A DNA stretch of 64,000 bases from an uncultured Acetatifactor sp. Its GTDB lineage: Bacteria > Bacillota > Clostridia > Lachnospirales > Lachnospiraceae. Below, one piece after another: positions 37,836-46,966 of the stretch. The stretch is from contig CAKRZO010000014.1 in NCBI GenBank assembly GCA_934433135.1, positions 1-64,000 on the forward strand, read 5' to 3'. Under the pieces are notes generated by a model. That model saw only the letters and a program-made list of their open reading frames with translations, was not told the DNA's origin and searched no databases. The first letter of the stretch is position 1; each line of letters starts with the position of its first letter. The translations under genes and the position numbers were made by a program.

Positions 37836-40022
37836 ATGAAAATTCAGAATTTAAAAAAGCTGATGGACAGCTTATCTCTCCGGGAAAAAATCGGGCAACT
37901 GATACAGTTGGATGGTAGATTCTTTGGTGCAGAAGAAATACCTACCGGTCCATGTGCCGAATTGGGAATAGAACCTTGGGTAGCAGAAAATGCTGGTTCT
38001 GTTTTGAATGTTCTAGGTGCTGAAAAAGTGCAGGCTATTCAGAAACGTCATTTGGAGCATAGCCGTATTCCGCTGTTATTCATGGCTGATGTAGTGTATG
38101 GGTACAAGACGAGTTATCCCATTCCTCTTGCGCTGGCCTGTAGCTGGGATATGAAACTGGTGCAGCAGTGTGCAGAAAGCACCGCTTGTGAAGCTGCTCC
38201 GGATGGGGCGCAGGTCACATTTTCCCCGATGGTGGACGTTGTCCGCGATGCGCGATGGGGCCGCTGTATGGAATCTCCGGGAGAAGACCCCTATCTGAAT
38301 AGCTGTTATGCGCAAGCAATGGTGAAAGGGTTTCAGAACGATTTTACTCCCGGGAAATCTATGGCATCCTGCGTAAAGCATTACGCCGGATATGGTGCGG
38401 TAGAAGCCGGGCGTGAGTATAACACTGTGGATATGTCCCGTTGGCGGCTGGTGCAGGAATATCTGCCGCCTTATCAGGCGGCAGTGGAGGCAGGCTGTAA
38501 AATGGTTATGACCTCCTTCAACACGATTGAGGGTATTCCGTCCACAGCTAACCAATGGCTGATGCAAGATGTACTTCGCAAAAAATGGGGCTTTGATGGT
38601 GTTCTTATTACGGACTACGCAGCCATTCACGAGCTGGTGGCGCATGGTGTGGCAGAAAATGATGCCGATGCTGCAAAACTTGCAATGGATGCCGGCGTGG
38701 ACATCGACATGAGAACGTCCTGCTATCCTAACCATTTGGAAGAACTGCTGAAGCAGGGAGATGTTTCGCAGGAGCAGATTGACCAGGCCGTGTGGCGTAT
38801 CCTGACCCTGAAAAATGAATTGGGTCTGTTTGAAGATCCCTGTTGCGGACTGTGTTCAGTGGAGCAAAGTGAACGGATTTCCTTTCGACAGCTGGCAAGG
38901 AAAGCAGCACAGGAGTCCATGGTTCTTTTGCAGAACAAGAAGGATGTTCTGCCAATCCGGAAGGGCGAAAAAATTGCTCTGATTGGTCCCTATGCAGACA
39001 GCAAAGAACTGAATGGCATATGGGCAATTTATGCAGACCGGACACAGGTTGTCACCTTGAAAGCTGCCTTTGAGGAAAGACTGAATTCAGAACATCTGCA
39101 ATCTACCGCAGGATGCGAACTGATGGATGATTATACCCCTCTTATGAACCTCGGTGCAGGTGTTCATAGGATTTTGAAAGATTCGCCGGAAGAAGAGCTG
39201 CATCGTTCCATCGAACTGGCGAAGTGGGCGGATGTTGTAGTCTTTGCCGTAGGCGAACACAAACTGCAAAGCGGTGAAAGTGGAAGTCGGACAGATATTT
39301 CACTTCCGGCTATCCAACTGCAATGGATGGAGCAGATACTTCCGTATGCAAAAAAATCAGTCGTTTTGTTATTCAACGGTCGTCCCCTGGAACTGACCAA
39401 ACTTTCGGCAGAAACAGATGCGATTCTGGAATGTTGGTTTCCCGGAACGGAAGGCGCTCACGCGATCGTTGATCTGTTAATGGGCGATGTGGCTCCCAGC
39501 GGAAAGCTGACAACGAGTTTTCCGTACCATGTAGGACAAGAACCGCTCTATTATGCACAGTTTAACACGGGTCGGCCGGCCGGGAAAAATAGCACAGAGC
39601 GCTTCGTCAGCCGCTATCTGGACTGCCCCAACGGTGCATTATTTCCATTTGGCCATGGCCTGTCTTACCATAAGGTTGTATATTCAGACCTGCAGCTCAG
39701 CGATACCGTCCTACATTCGGGCGAGGTCATCACCGCTCAAGTGAACGTGCAGAACACCGGTGATACTGCCGGAGACGAAATCGTACAACTGTACCTTCGC
39801 GACCGGGTTGGAAGCGTCGTGCGTCCCATGCAGGAATTGAAAGGATTCCAGCGCATTCATCTGAATGCCAAGGAATGCCGCACAGTGACATTTGAAATCA
39901 CCGAGGATATGCTGAAATTCTATAATGCTACATTGGAATACAAGACCGAGCCGGGAATGTTTGACGTTATGGTCGGTTCCAGTTCTGCGGATGTTTTAAC
40001 GGCAGGATTTCAAAAGATTTAA
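37836..40022 (+). CDS. GH3-family beta-glycosidase, BglX-like
   Basis: A 728-residue intracellular glycosidase. The GH3 N-terminal barrel contains SPMVDVVRDARWGRCMESPG, CVKHYAGYGAVEAGREY and the nucleophile Asp near residue 263 in GVLITDYAAIHEL. The C-terminal GH3 sandwich (about 370-580) has VVLFNGRPLELT and the final 130 residues form a fibronectin III-like domain (VQNTGDTAGDEIVQLYLRD). No signal peptide. ATG 37836 is the family-typical start (SLREKIGQLIQ follows); an open in-frame stretch upstream to 37596 has no ribosome binding site and contains the promoter. Activity is probably beta-glucosidase or beta-xylosidase. Its end overlaps the end of the convergent GH36-like gene by 27 bp. Confidence 0.93.
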   Translation: MKIQNLKKLMDSLSLREKIGQLIQLDGRFFGAEEIPTGPCAELGIEPWVAENAGSVLNVLGAEKVQAIQKRHLEHSRIPLLFMADVVYGYKTSYPIPLALACSWDMKLVQQCAESTACEAAPDGAQVTFSPMVDVVRDARWGRCMESPGEDPYLNSCYAQAMVKGFQNDFTPGKSMASCVKHYAGYGAVEAGREYNTVDMSRWRLVQEYLPPYQAAVEAGCKMVMTSFNTIEGIPSTANQWLMQDVLRKKWGFDGVLITDYAAIHELVAHGVAENDADAAKLAMDAGVDIDMRTSCYPNHLEELLKQGDVSQEQIDQAVWRILTLKNELGLFEDPCCGLCSVEQSERISFRQLARKAAQESMVLLQNKKDVLPIRKGEKIALIGPYADSKELNGIWAIYADRTQVVTLKAAFEERLNSEHLQSTAGCELMDDYTPLMNLGAGVHRILKDSPEEELHRSIELAKWADVVVFAVGEHKLQSGESGSRTDISLPAIQLQWMEQILPYAKKSVVLLFNGRPLELTKLSAETDAILECWFPGTEGAHAIVDLLMGDVAPSGKLTTSFPYHVGQEPLYYAQFNTGRPAGKNSTERFVSRYLDCPNGALFPFGHGLSYHKVVYSDLQLSDTVLHSGEVITAQVNVQNTGDTAGDEIVQLYLRDRVGSVVRPMQELKGFQRIHLNAKECRTVTFEITEDMLKFYNATLEYKTEPGMFDVMVGSSSADVLTAGFQKI

Positions 40023-41729
40023 AATTTTTAACAAGCCGCACCGAGGCACCTCAAACAATTCCACTTGCTTCATTGTGCGGATACCAGAGGACAACTGTTC
40101 CCCCCGGCAGTCCTGAATAGTATAGGAAAATGCACCGCTGCCAAACAACACAATGAAGTTTTCACCGGTTCCATTAACAATATAGGTCTCTCCCTGTCCG
40201 TAAGGAACCATATTTTTGCTGTAACAGACGCAAATACGCGTATCATGGGTCTGCGCTTCCGCCATGGAATAGCCCACTTCCGGGTTATGCAGTTTCAGTT
40301 TGCCCTCCAGCAGCGTTTGTCGGTGTTTTCGCCAGAAATCCAGCCAAAAGCGCAATACACGATGGTGGTCATCCGATATTTCCGAAAGCACCACCGAAAT
40401 CTGCGGAACACCGAAAAGCGCTGCAATCAGTTGGGATGCTACACCCTCGTCAGTCTCATCCTTGTGCCATGTGATCATATCAGAGTGAACCGCTGCTTTG
40501 CCGGAAGTCAGTCGCAGATCCAGAACGCCGATGCGGTTGGCCGTTGCATCCAATGGGCAATCATTCACTCGCATCATATTACCAAACCGGGAAATTACCG
40601 GTCCAATATATGTTTGACGGAATTCCAGCAGCACCTCCGGATTCAGCCTGCGCAATCTGGCGGTAATATCGCTCAAAAGCCGTTCGATTGCATCCTCCAG
40701 AGATTCATAGTCCCGGCCATTGCTGTTTGTGTTTGTATAGGGTGTCAGTGTGAATGAGTCTATAAAATCCAGCTTAAAGCCATCGATTTTCCATTCCTGC
40801 ACTGCTTTCTCATAAATTCCGATGAGATATTCCCGCACCTGGGGAAACCGTGGATCCAGGCAATTCCATAGATTCTGTTCATTATCCAGGTACTTCCCCT
40901 GAAAGACCGGCCACATAGGTGATTTTTTCCCAACATAAGGCACGGAATACCAGAACACAATCTTCATTCCTATTTTGTGAACGACATCGACAAAGTGCGC
41001 CATATCCTTGATTTTGCGAGCGCACAGCTTCCAGTCGCCGCAATAAGCATAGCCTAATTCCTTGCTGTCCGTCTGCCAGCCATCGTCCACAATTATGGTC
41101 CTCATGCCAAGGGCGTAGGCTTTCTTACATTCCTCAATCAGGACATCATCCCGAATGTCCTGATGAAAATTATACCATGTGGAATAAACAGCCTCTTTTG
41201 CCGCCTGCGGGACATATTGGCGAACCGTCCTTATGGCCTCGACTGCTTCCCCGATCACCTCGTAAAAGGGTTTTCCTCTGCGGTCGATCACGAATTTCGT
41301 TCGGTACTCGGTCAGTTCCCCAATCGGCATTGCAAAAAATGTCACCCTGCACTGGCAGGTTTTTTGTAACTCCTCCACACCGCAGCTGATCTCAATGGGT
41401 GTCTTGGCATCGGCAGCCCAGATGGTAAATACATTGTTTCCGTCCTGCGAGATCAAGGATTGAATCGGAAGTCCGGAGGCCAGACTGGACTTGGCGACCT
41501 GATGGTTCGGTTTCCAATCCGGCAGAATATTTCTCAGCAAACCGCATTGCGCATTCCAGATAGAGCAGGCATTTATGCAGGGAATTTGGAATTCCACCTT
41601 AACTTTCTCCGGCATACATGGGCGTTCCGATCGGAAGAGCACCTCATAAACAGCCAAATCCTTTCCTTCCTGCAACGGTATAACTGAGAATTGGCTGTCC
41701 GTATTCTTGTTTTTAATTTGAAATTTCAT
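39996..41729 (-). CDS. GH36-like (melibiase-type) glycoside hydrolase
   Basis: A 577-residue intracellular enzyme of the alpha-galactosidase clan. The barrel shows YSTWYNFHQDIRDD, TIIVDDGWQTDSKELG, DGFKLDFIDSFT with the candidate nucleophile Asp, and FGNMMRVNDCPLDATANR with the candidate acid/base Asp. Compared with classical GH36 enzymes the usual KWD motif is FKLD, so substrate may differ from alpha-galactose. No signal peptide. Last gene of the locus 2 minus-strand set; overlaps the GH3 gene tail to tail. Confidence 0.82.
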   Translation of the reverse strand: MKFQIKNKNTDSQFSVIPLQEGKDLAVYEVLFRSERPCMPEKVKVEFQIPCINACSIWNAQCGLLRNILPDWKPNHQVAKSSLASGLPIQSLISQDGNNVFTIWAADAKTPIEISCGVEELQKTCQCRVTFFAMPIGELTEYRTKFVIDRRGKPFYEVIGEAVEAIRTVRQYVPQAAKEAVYSTWYNFHQDIRDDVLIEECKKAYALGMRTIIVDDGWQTDSKELGYAYCGDWKLCARKIKDMAHFVDVVHKIGMKIVFWYSVPYVGKKSPMWPVFQGKYLDNEQNLWNCLDPRFPQVREYLIGIYEKAVQEWKIDGFKLDFIDSFTLTPYTNTNSNGRDYESLEDAIERLLSDITARLRRLNPEVLLEFRQTYIGPVISRFGNMMRVNDCPLDATANRIGVLDLRLTSGKAAVHSDMITWHKDETDEGVASQLIAALFGVPQISVVLSEISDDHHRVLRFWLDFWRKHRQTLLEGKLKLHNPEVGYSMAEAQTHDTRICVCYSKNMVPYGQGETYIVNGTGENFIVLFGSGAFSYTIQDCRGEQLSSGIRTMKQVELFEVPRCGLLKILNLLKSCR

Positions 41730-41753
41730 AGTTCTTTTCTCCAGCGAAACCGC

Positions 41754-44700
41754 TTATTTTTCAATTTCCAAAGTGAGTGTCGGAACACGCAACACCCCTT
41801 CCTCCCGTAACACATAGTTATAGGTCCATGCCTCACCTGTACTCTGCCACGCATCCGGGCCACACCATAACAGGCTTTGTCCTTCTGTATGATGCACCGG
41901 CCCGAAACCGTTGGTCCGGTTGATATAGGCCGTCAGATGCAAGGTATGCTTCCCTGCGTGGATCCTGATTTTTGCCTCGTAGGGAGCAAACGCAATGGTT
42001 TCCGTTTGTCCATCATCCACATGGCATTTCATGAGCGCCGCATTGTAGGACGGGATGCGAATGTACAGCGTCCCATCCTTCGGTATTTCCACCGGAATGT
42101 GATAAGTGACCTCTCCACTGTAAAACGGCAGTCCCTGCTCCACGATGCTGTGGAAGGTAAGGGAATCTGCCCGATCAACGATCATTTTGTTTCCGCTGCA
42201 AACCCGGACACCGAAATCGCCCAGCAGATAGCACCATTCCGTGGTGGTCTTTTTTCCGAAGGGCATCGAAAGCTCCAGCATATTTTCGCCCTCCCTCAGG
42301 TTCGGCAGCAAAACGGTCTGAATATCATGATCGACATACCACCCGGCGGCGGAATTGAATATATTTTCCCCGTTCCAGCTAATCCTTGTTGTTTCTCTGT
42401 TTTCCAAAGCCAACAGAACGCTGTCTTTTGCTACTGTGCTCTCAATATGAAAGCGTAAGGACAGTGTATGTTCCGCCGGTTCATCCGGAATCAGCCAGGG
42501 CTGCACACCGCCGCTATGCCAATTCAACTTGTAACGGCACCGTTTATACAAACGCAGGATTTCCTCCAAGGGCTGCCACGGTTCCTCATCCAGGCGATAC
42601 TGTGCCATATCCAGCAGCATTGCATTTGGTTCGGAAAGGGTATATTCGTTTCTTTCCGGCAATACGAGCGAAAAATCTTCGCCCCTGTGGTTCTTTCGAT
42701 CACCTTCGCCACCGACCCGCATCCTGGCCGTCAAGCGCAGCAGCAGGCTGTCATGGGCATACATGGTCACTGTCAGCACCGTTTGATCGTTCCCGTAGGC
42801 TGCCGTAAGAGGTACGATTTTGACCTTCACGGTATCATACAGCTCCACCTTCCACCGGCCCTTTAATTCCAACCGGACGACGCTTGCGCTGTCTTCTTCA
42901 CCCGGCTTTTTGCCATGGGCAACGAACAGCCATCTGCCGGATGAATCTTCCCGAAGCTGATACAGCAGATCCGTGATGGGCGTACCGTCCTCCCGGCACA
43001 ATGCGACTTCCCGGAACGGAGCCAGTGCCTCCGCAACAGCATCTTTTTCAAAAGGAATACACTGCACCCTCTGTGCCAGTTTCTTCGGTTCCGTACTGGG
43101 CATTGCATCCACGCAGGACGGAATTTGTCCCAGGAAGATCAATGTACCGCCAGATGCTTGAAATTGCTGAAGGCGGCTCAATGTAGTGCTGCGGATGGTC
43201 TCGCAGCCGGGAACAAGGATAACATCATACCGGCAAGCGCCTACCTGCAGCGGCGCAGTTCCCTCGTCACAAAGTTGAGGAAGCATGGATTCACTGATAA
43301 AATCAAAGTCATATCCCGAGAAGAGCAGCCATTGTGTGATCTTCTGCCAGTTTTGGTCTATTTTTTCCATTGCCTGCCGGGACTGTGCCAGCGGACCGCA
43401 ATGAAGCCAAAAAGACTCCACCGGATGGATCACGCCAACATGGCAGACCGGGTTCCCCTGCGTCATAGCCATATTGACTCTGGCAAAATGATTTTCAATC
43501 AATGGATATTCCCGGAACCACGGGGACTGGTAAAAGATACTTTGCGGATAATCCCGCTTGCCAGGCCCCTTCATGGAGTACCACGCCAGATGCGGCACAC
43601 GCAGCGTCACGCCAAGAGCCGCCTGCCAATCGCCTTGCAGCTTGTGTTCCCGGAAATCGCCATCCCAGCCGATGACACCGTACAGTTCGCTGAGCATTCC
43701 CTTTTTCTTCATCTGACGTGCGACAGACTGCGCCTGCTTTGCAGTGGTATATTCATATAAGCCGCAGAGCATATCAATGCCGGGGATGTCCATACCACGG
43801 TAGCAGCGCATTGCCTCCCCGGAGATGGCAACGGATTTCTGCATAGGGAACTCAGCCATCAGGTGTCCCACAAAGTCGATGCCATTGTTTTTGCACCATT
43901 CCCCGATGGTATCAAAATAGCTTTTGGCAAACAGTTCTGCCACATGGTCATAAAACAGCCATCGAATTTTGGAAGGGCGGTGTCCTTCCAAGTCCCACAC
44001 CAGCTCCGGCAGAGCCTCCACAATGTCGCACTCCGTCGCCTGCTTGAAGGACTGAGGGAAGCTGTCCGTCCAGGGGAAGATGGCTTCCCCGTCCTCCAGG
44101 GCATCCGCCAGCAGCGACTGCTCGGGCGCACGGGGTTCATCGGTAAAAATAGACGGAACCGTCGTGCCAAAATCCTTGCCCAGCTTCCGGCGATAGGTAT
44201 CATGGGTCAGTTCTATAAAATGACAAACGGCATCTGCACGCAGCGTATCGATGTAAGCAGACTGGCCGTAGCGTGAAGAGTCTTTATCCACAAGGATCTG
44301 TGCTACCCAGAGCATATCGGCCGCTTTTTCGCCCTCTCGCAGCAAGCGGTAGGATGCCAGTGTGCCATCTGCATGGAGCCGAATATCATAGCGGCCGACA
44401 ATTGCGCAGGCATCGCTCTTCTCTTTTCTGCAAAAGTGTAACTGCCTGCGGCGATACTCCGGATGTCCTTGTACCGTTCGTCCCCCCGCAAATCCGGAAG
44501 GCCATGTGTCCTCATCGTATAATCTTGGAACCAGCCCGGCCTTCTTTGCCTGTTCCACACAGAGCTGCACTCTTTGCAGGTACGCTTCACTCATATAGGG
44601 CAGAGAAAGCCCTGCACGGGCGTGCATGTGGAAGCCGCCAAAGCCCATCTCCTGAAAATAGGCAATTTGCCTTGTCAGTTCGTCCGGATCAAGGTCGCTG

Positions 44701-44798
44701 TTCCATGCCCAGAAGGGGGAGCCGCGGAACTGTACAGGAGGATTTTCAAAAAGTTCCGGTGAAAAGTGACAATATTTATTCCTTACATTGTTAGTCAT
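41754..44798 (-). CDS. Large GH106-like glycoside hydrolase
   Basis: A 1014-residue intracellular enzyme resembling the Glyco_hydro_106 family (alpha-L-rhamnosidases and relatives). The characteristic start GSPFWAWNSDLDPDELTRQI, GFGGFHMHARAGLSLPYM and LYDEDTWPSGFAGGRTV is well preserved, followed by VPSIFTDEPR, which carries a candidate catalytic Asp/Glu pair. The C-terminal 350 residues are predicted beta domains including a galactose-binding-like fold. Rhamnosidase activity is a family-level guess; the clan includes enzymes with other activities. It sits between the GH36-like and GH127 genes, 24 bp from each, so the three form one unit. Confidence 0.8.
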   Translation of the reverse strand: MTNNVRNKYCHFSPELFENPPVQFRGSPFWAWNSDLDPDELTRQIAYFQEMGFGGFHMHARAGLSLPYMSEAYLQRVQLCVEQAKKAGLVPRLYDEDTWPSGFAGGRTVQGHPEYRRRQLHFCRKEKSDACAIVGRYDIRLHADGTLASYRLLREGEKAADMLWVAQILVDKDSSRYGQSAYIDTLRADAVCHFIELTHDTYRRKLGKDFGTTVPSIFTDEPRAPEQSLLADALEDGEAIFPWTDSFPQSFKQATECDIVEALPELVWDLEGHRPSKIRWLFYDHVAELFAKSYFDTIGEWCKNNGIDFVGHLMAEFPMQKSVAISGEAMRCYRGMDIPGIDMLCGLYEYTTAKQAQSVARQMKKKGMLSELYGVIGWDGDFREHKLQGDWQAALGVTLRVPHLAWYSMKGPGKRDYPQSIFYQSPWFREYPLIENHFARVNMAMTQGNPVCHVGVIHPVESFWLHCGPLAQSRQAMEKIDQNWQKITQWLLFSGYDFDFISESMLPQLCDEGTAPLQVGACRYDVILVPGCETIRSTTLSRLQQFQASGGTLIFLGQIPSCVDAMPSTEPKKLAQRVQCIPFEKDAVAEALAPFREVALCREDGTPITDLLYQLREDSSGRWLFVAHGKKPGEEDSASVVRLELKGRWKVELYDTVKVKIVPLTAAYGNDQTVLTVTMYAHDSLLLRLTARMRVGGEGDRKNHRGEDFSLVLPERNEYTLSEPNAMLLDMAQYRLDEEPWQPLEEILRLYKRCRYKLNWHSGGVQPWLIPDEPAEHTLSLRFHIESTVAKDSVLLALENRETTRISWNGENIFNSAAGWYVDHDIQTVLLPNLREGENMLELSMPFGKKTTTEWCYLLGDFGVRVCSGNKMIVDRADSLTFHSIVEQGLPFYSGEVTYHIPVEIPKDGTLYIRIPSYNAALMKCHVDDGQTETIAFAPYEAKIRIHAGKHTLHLTAYINRTNGFGPVHHTEGQSLLWCGPDAWQSTGEAWTYNYVLREEGVLRVPTLTLEIEK

Positions 44799-44822
44799 TG
44801 CTTTTTTCCTGTGGATTGTATT

Positions 44823-46844
44823 TTATTCTTTCTCCGTCTTCATCCAGACGGCAAAGTCAGAATCATCCTTCCATGTTCGTCCGGCACTGGCGCAGTCGAT
44901 CAGGTCCAGTTTTTTCCCGTTTTTCAGCAAAACCTGCACATAGCAGGTTGCAGGGAACGGCAACTCGGCAACAGGCTTTTCCTCTGCGGGCAAGTATTCT
45001 TCATCCTTTTCCAGCGCCAGCGCACCATCTTCCCTGCCGCTCAGCCGTGCATCCCTCGCCAGCATCAGCGGACCACGACGAAATGCTACATGTCTCTGAT
45101 GATCCTCATCCATCTCTACCATAAATGGGATCATATCACAGGTTTTCCAGATAATCTTCGAACGCAGGACATCTTTTTCATAGGGGGTCGGCCGCAGCGC
45201 CTCCACCCGCAGATCCAGACGCAGCTGCAGCACATCCCCCGGCTGCCACACCCGGTCAACGGTGGTCATACCGGGCGTTACCGTCATCGGTTGCCCATTG
45301 ACCAGCAGCTGATTTTCCACGCTCCAGGAGGGAATACGCAAAGACAGGGAAAATTTTTCCGCCGCCTGCGGCTCTACCCGAATGCGGATGGTATCGCCGA
45401 CCGGGTAATCGGTTTCTATATGGAACGTAACCGCATTTCCTGATGCCGTCTGCGTTTGGTACACACCATTTTCATAAAGCTGCACGGCAAAGCCATCATC
45501 GGCACGCAGAACGACCAAATGCGGTGCAATGCCAATGCCCACAGAGGCGATACAGGCACAGCAGCCGTAATATGTACCATCGGCAAACATCAGCGAGCCT
45601 CCGATACCCTGGCCTCGTGTACCGCCCATCAGCGGTGTATAACTGTCAAAAGGCAAAAAGGACGCAGAAATTTTCAACCCGGGAAGGCGGAAACCACCCT
45701 GTATCTTATCGGGGTTGCTGATATGTTCATAATTCAGTGTGCCCAGGTAGGCATTGTACAGCGTTTGCTCAAAGCAATCCCCAAACAACGGATCGCCCGT
45801 TACAAGCAGCATCCTGGCGCAGAGCTTCATCCATGTCACGCTGACGCAGGTCTCCTGTCCCACGCCGCCTTCACTGCTTTCCACTTGATGCACGACCGCA
45901 TGGTCCAAAAATTCATGGGTCGTGCCTGCGCTGCCAAGCAGTGTGATGTCCGATTCTATCATGCGATAAGCAAAACGAATGGCAGCAGTTTTCCATTTTT
46001 CACTGCCAACGGTCAGGGCATATTCCAACAAGCCCTCAAAACAGGACATCATTTCATAGGCTTTTGTAAAGGGATACTGATAGGGCGCAAGCCGATCCAC
46101 ATATGCCAATTCAAAAATATTGCCGCAGGCCCGTGCGCCGGTCTCCACCAAATAGGCAGCAAAATCCAGATAGCTTTGGTTGCCGGTGACTCGGTAAAGC
46201 ATCACCATCGGCTCCAAAACAGAAAGAGAGTTCATGGCACCGTGAACAGGTTGGCCGATGCGGGAAAGGCTGGTCTGTTCAATTTGCATCTTTTCGTCCG
46301 AATCATTGCCCACATGGGCAATAATGGCATCCGCATGGCGCATGGCCGCAGAAATGATCTGCCGGCGCAGCTTCTCATCCCGGCAGATATTATAGAAGCA
46401 CAGCAGACCGAGAAGAACATACTTTCTTCCCCAAATATCCCACATTCTGAACTGTACTTCCGGCGCATAGGTTGAAAATGCGCCATCTTCGTCCTGTACA
46501 GTCAATAGATCCCGTACCGTCTCCTCCAGGACTGCATATAGCTTATCATCCTGCGTCACACTGCATACGAACGCAGCGCCACGCATCATTTTGCCCCAGT
46601 ATTCCGAGCGCCACTCCTGCCTTGGTGTATCCGATTTCAGCCGGTACTGTTCCACAAATTTTCTCCAAAGTTCCCGATCTGCCAGCTGCTCCCCGGCAAT
46701 AAAATCCAGCGGTCGGGCGCACATTCCCCGGACTGAAATATTCTGGCGCAGATCCGGCTTCAAGCCGGAGGCAGCAAGGCGGTCGTCTTTACAATGTCGA
46801 AAAAAGGGATTTTCCTTCAAGCGGGAGGTTCGATTGATCTTCAT
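44823..46844 (-). CDS. GH127-family beta-L-arabinofuranosidase-like enzyme (DUF1680)
   Basis: A 673-residue intracellular enzyme with an (alpha/alpha)6 barrel. GH127 enzymes use a zinc-bound cysteine as nucleophile; the four ligands are Glu and Cys in an ETC motif and two adjacent Cys. Both are present (GQETCVSVTWMKLC and YGCCACIASVG). The usual CCPPN is CCACI here, an unusual change next to the nucleophile. EHLDHA-like HEFLDHAVVHQ and YVDRLAPYQYPFTKAYEM are also typical. Good AAAGGAG site. Likely removes terminal L-arabinofuranose or a related sugar, but related subfamilies have other specificities. Confidence 0.85.
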   Translation of the reverse strand: MKINRTSRLKENPFFRHCKDDRLAASGLKPDLRQNISVRGMCARPLDFIAGEQLADRELWRKFVEQYRLKSDTPRQEWRSEYWGKMMRGAAFVCSVTQDDKLYAVLEETVRDLLTVQDEDGAFSTYAPEVQFRMWDIWGRKYVLLGLLCFYNICRDEKLRRQIISAAMRHADAIIAHVGNDSDEKMQIEQTSLSRIGQPVHGAMNSLSVLEPMVMLYRVTGNQSYLDFAAYLVETGARACGNIFELAYVDRLAPYQYPFTKAYEMMSCFEGLLEYALTVGSEKWKTAAIRFAYRMIESDITLLGSAGTTHEFLDHAVVHQVESSEGGVGQETCVSVTWMKLCARMLLVTGDPLFGDCFEQTLYNAYLGTLNYEHISNPDKIQGGFRLPGLKISASFLPFDSYTPLMGGTRGQGIGGSLMFADGTYYGCCACIASVGIGIAPHLVVLRADDGFAVQLYENGVYQTQTASGNAVTFHIETDYPVGDTIRIRVEPQAAEKFSLSLRIPSWSVENQLLVNGQPMTVTPGMTTVDRVWQPGDVLQLRLDLRVEALRPTPYEKDVLRSKIIWKTCDMIPFMVEMDEDHQRHVAFRRGPLMLARDARLSGREDGALALEKDEEYLPAEEKPVAELPFPATCYVQVLLKNGKKLDLIDCASAGRTWKDDSDFAVWMKTEKE

Positions 46845-46966
46845 TTTCTTCTCCTTTACAAATGTTCGTTAATAATCCGGGATTTTGAAAACGGGGGATG
46901 CGCCGCATCCCCCATAAAATACCTCTGCCAGACTTGGAAAGCAGTGCCGATCAACGAAGCCGTCGA

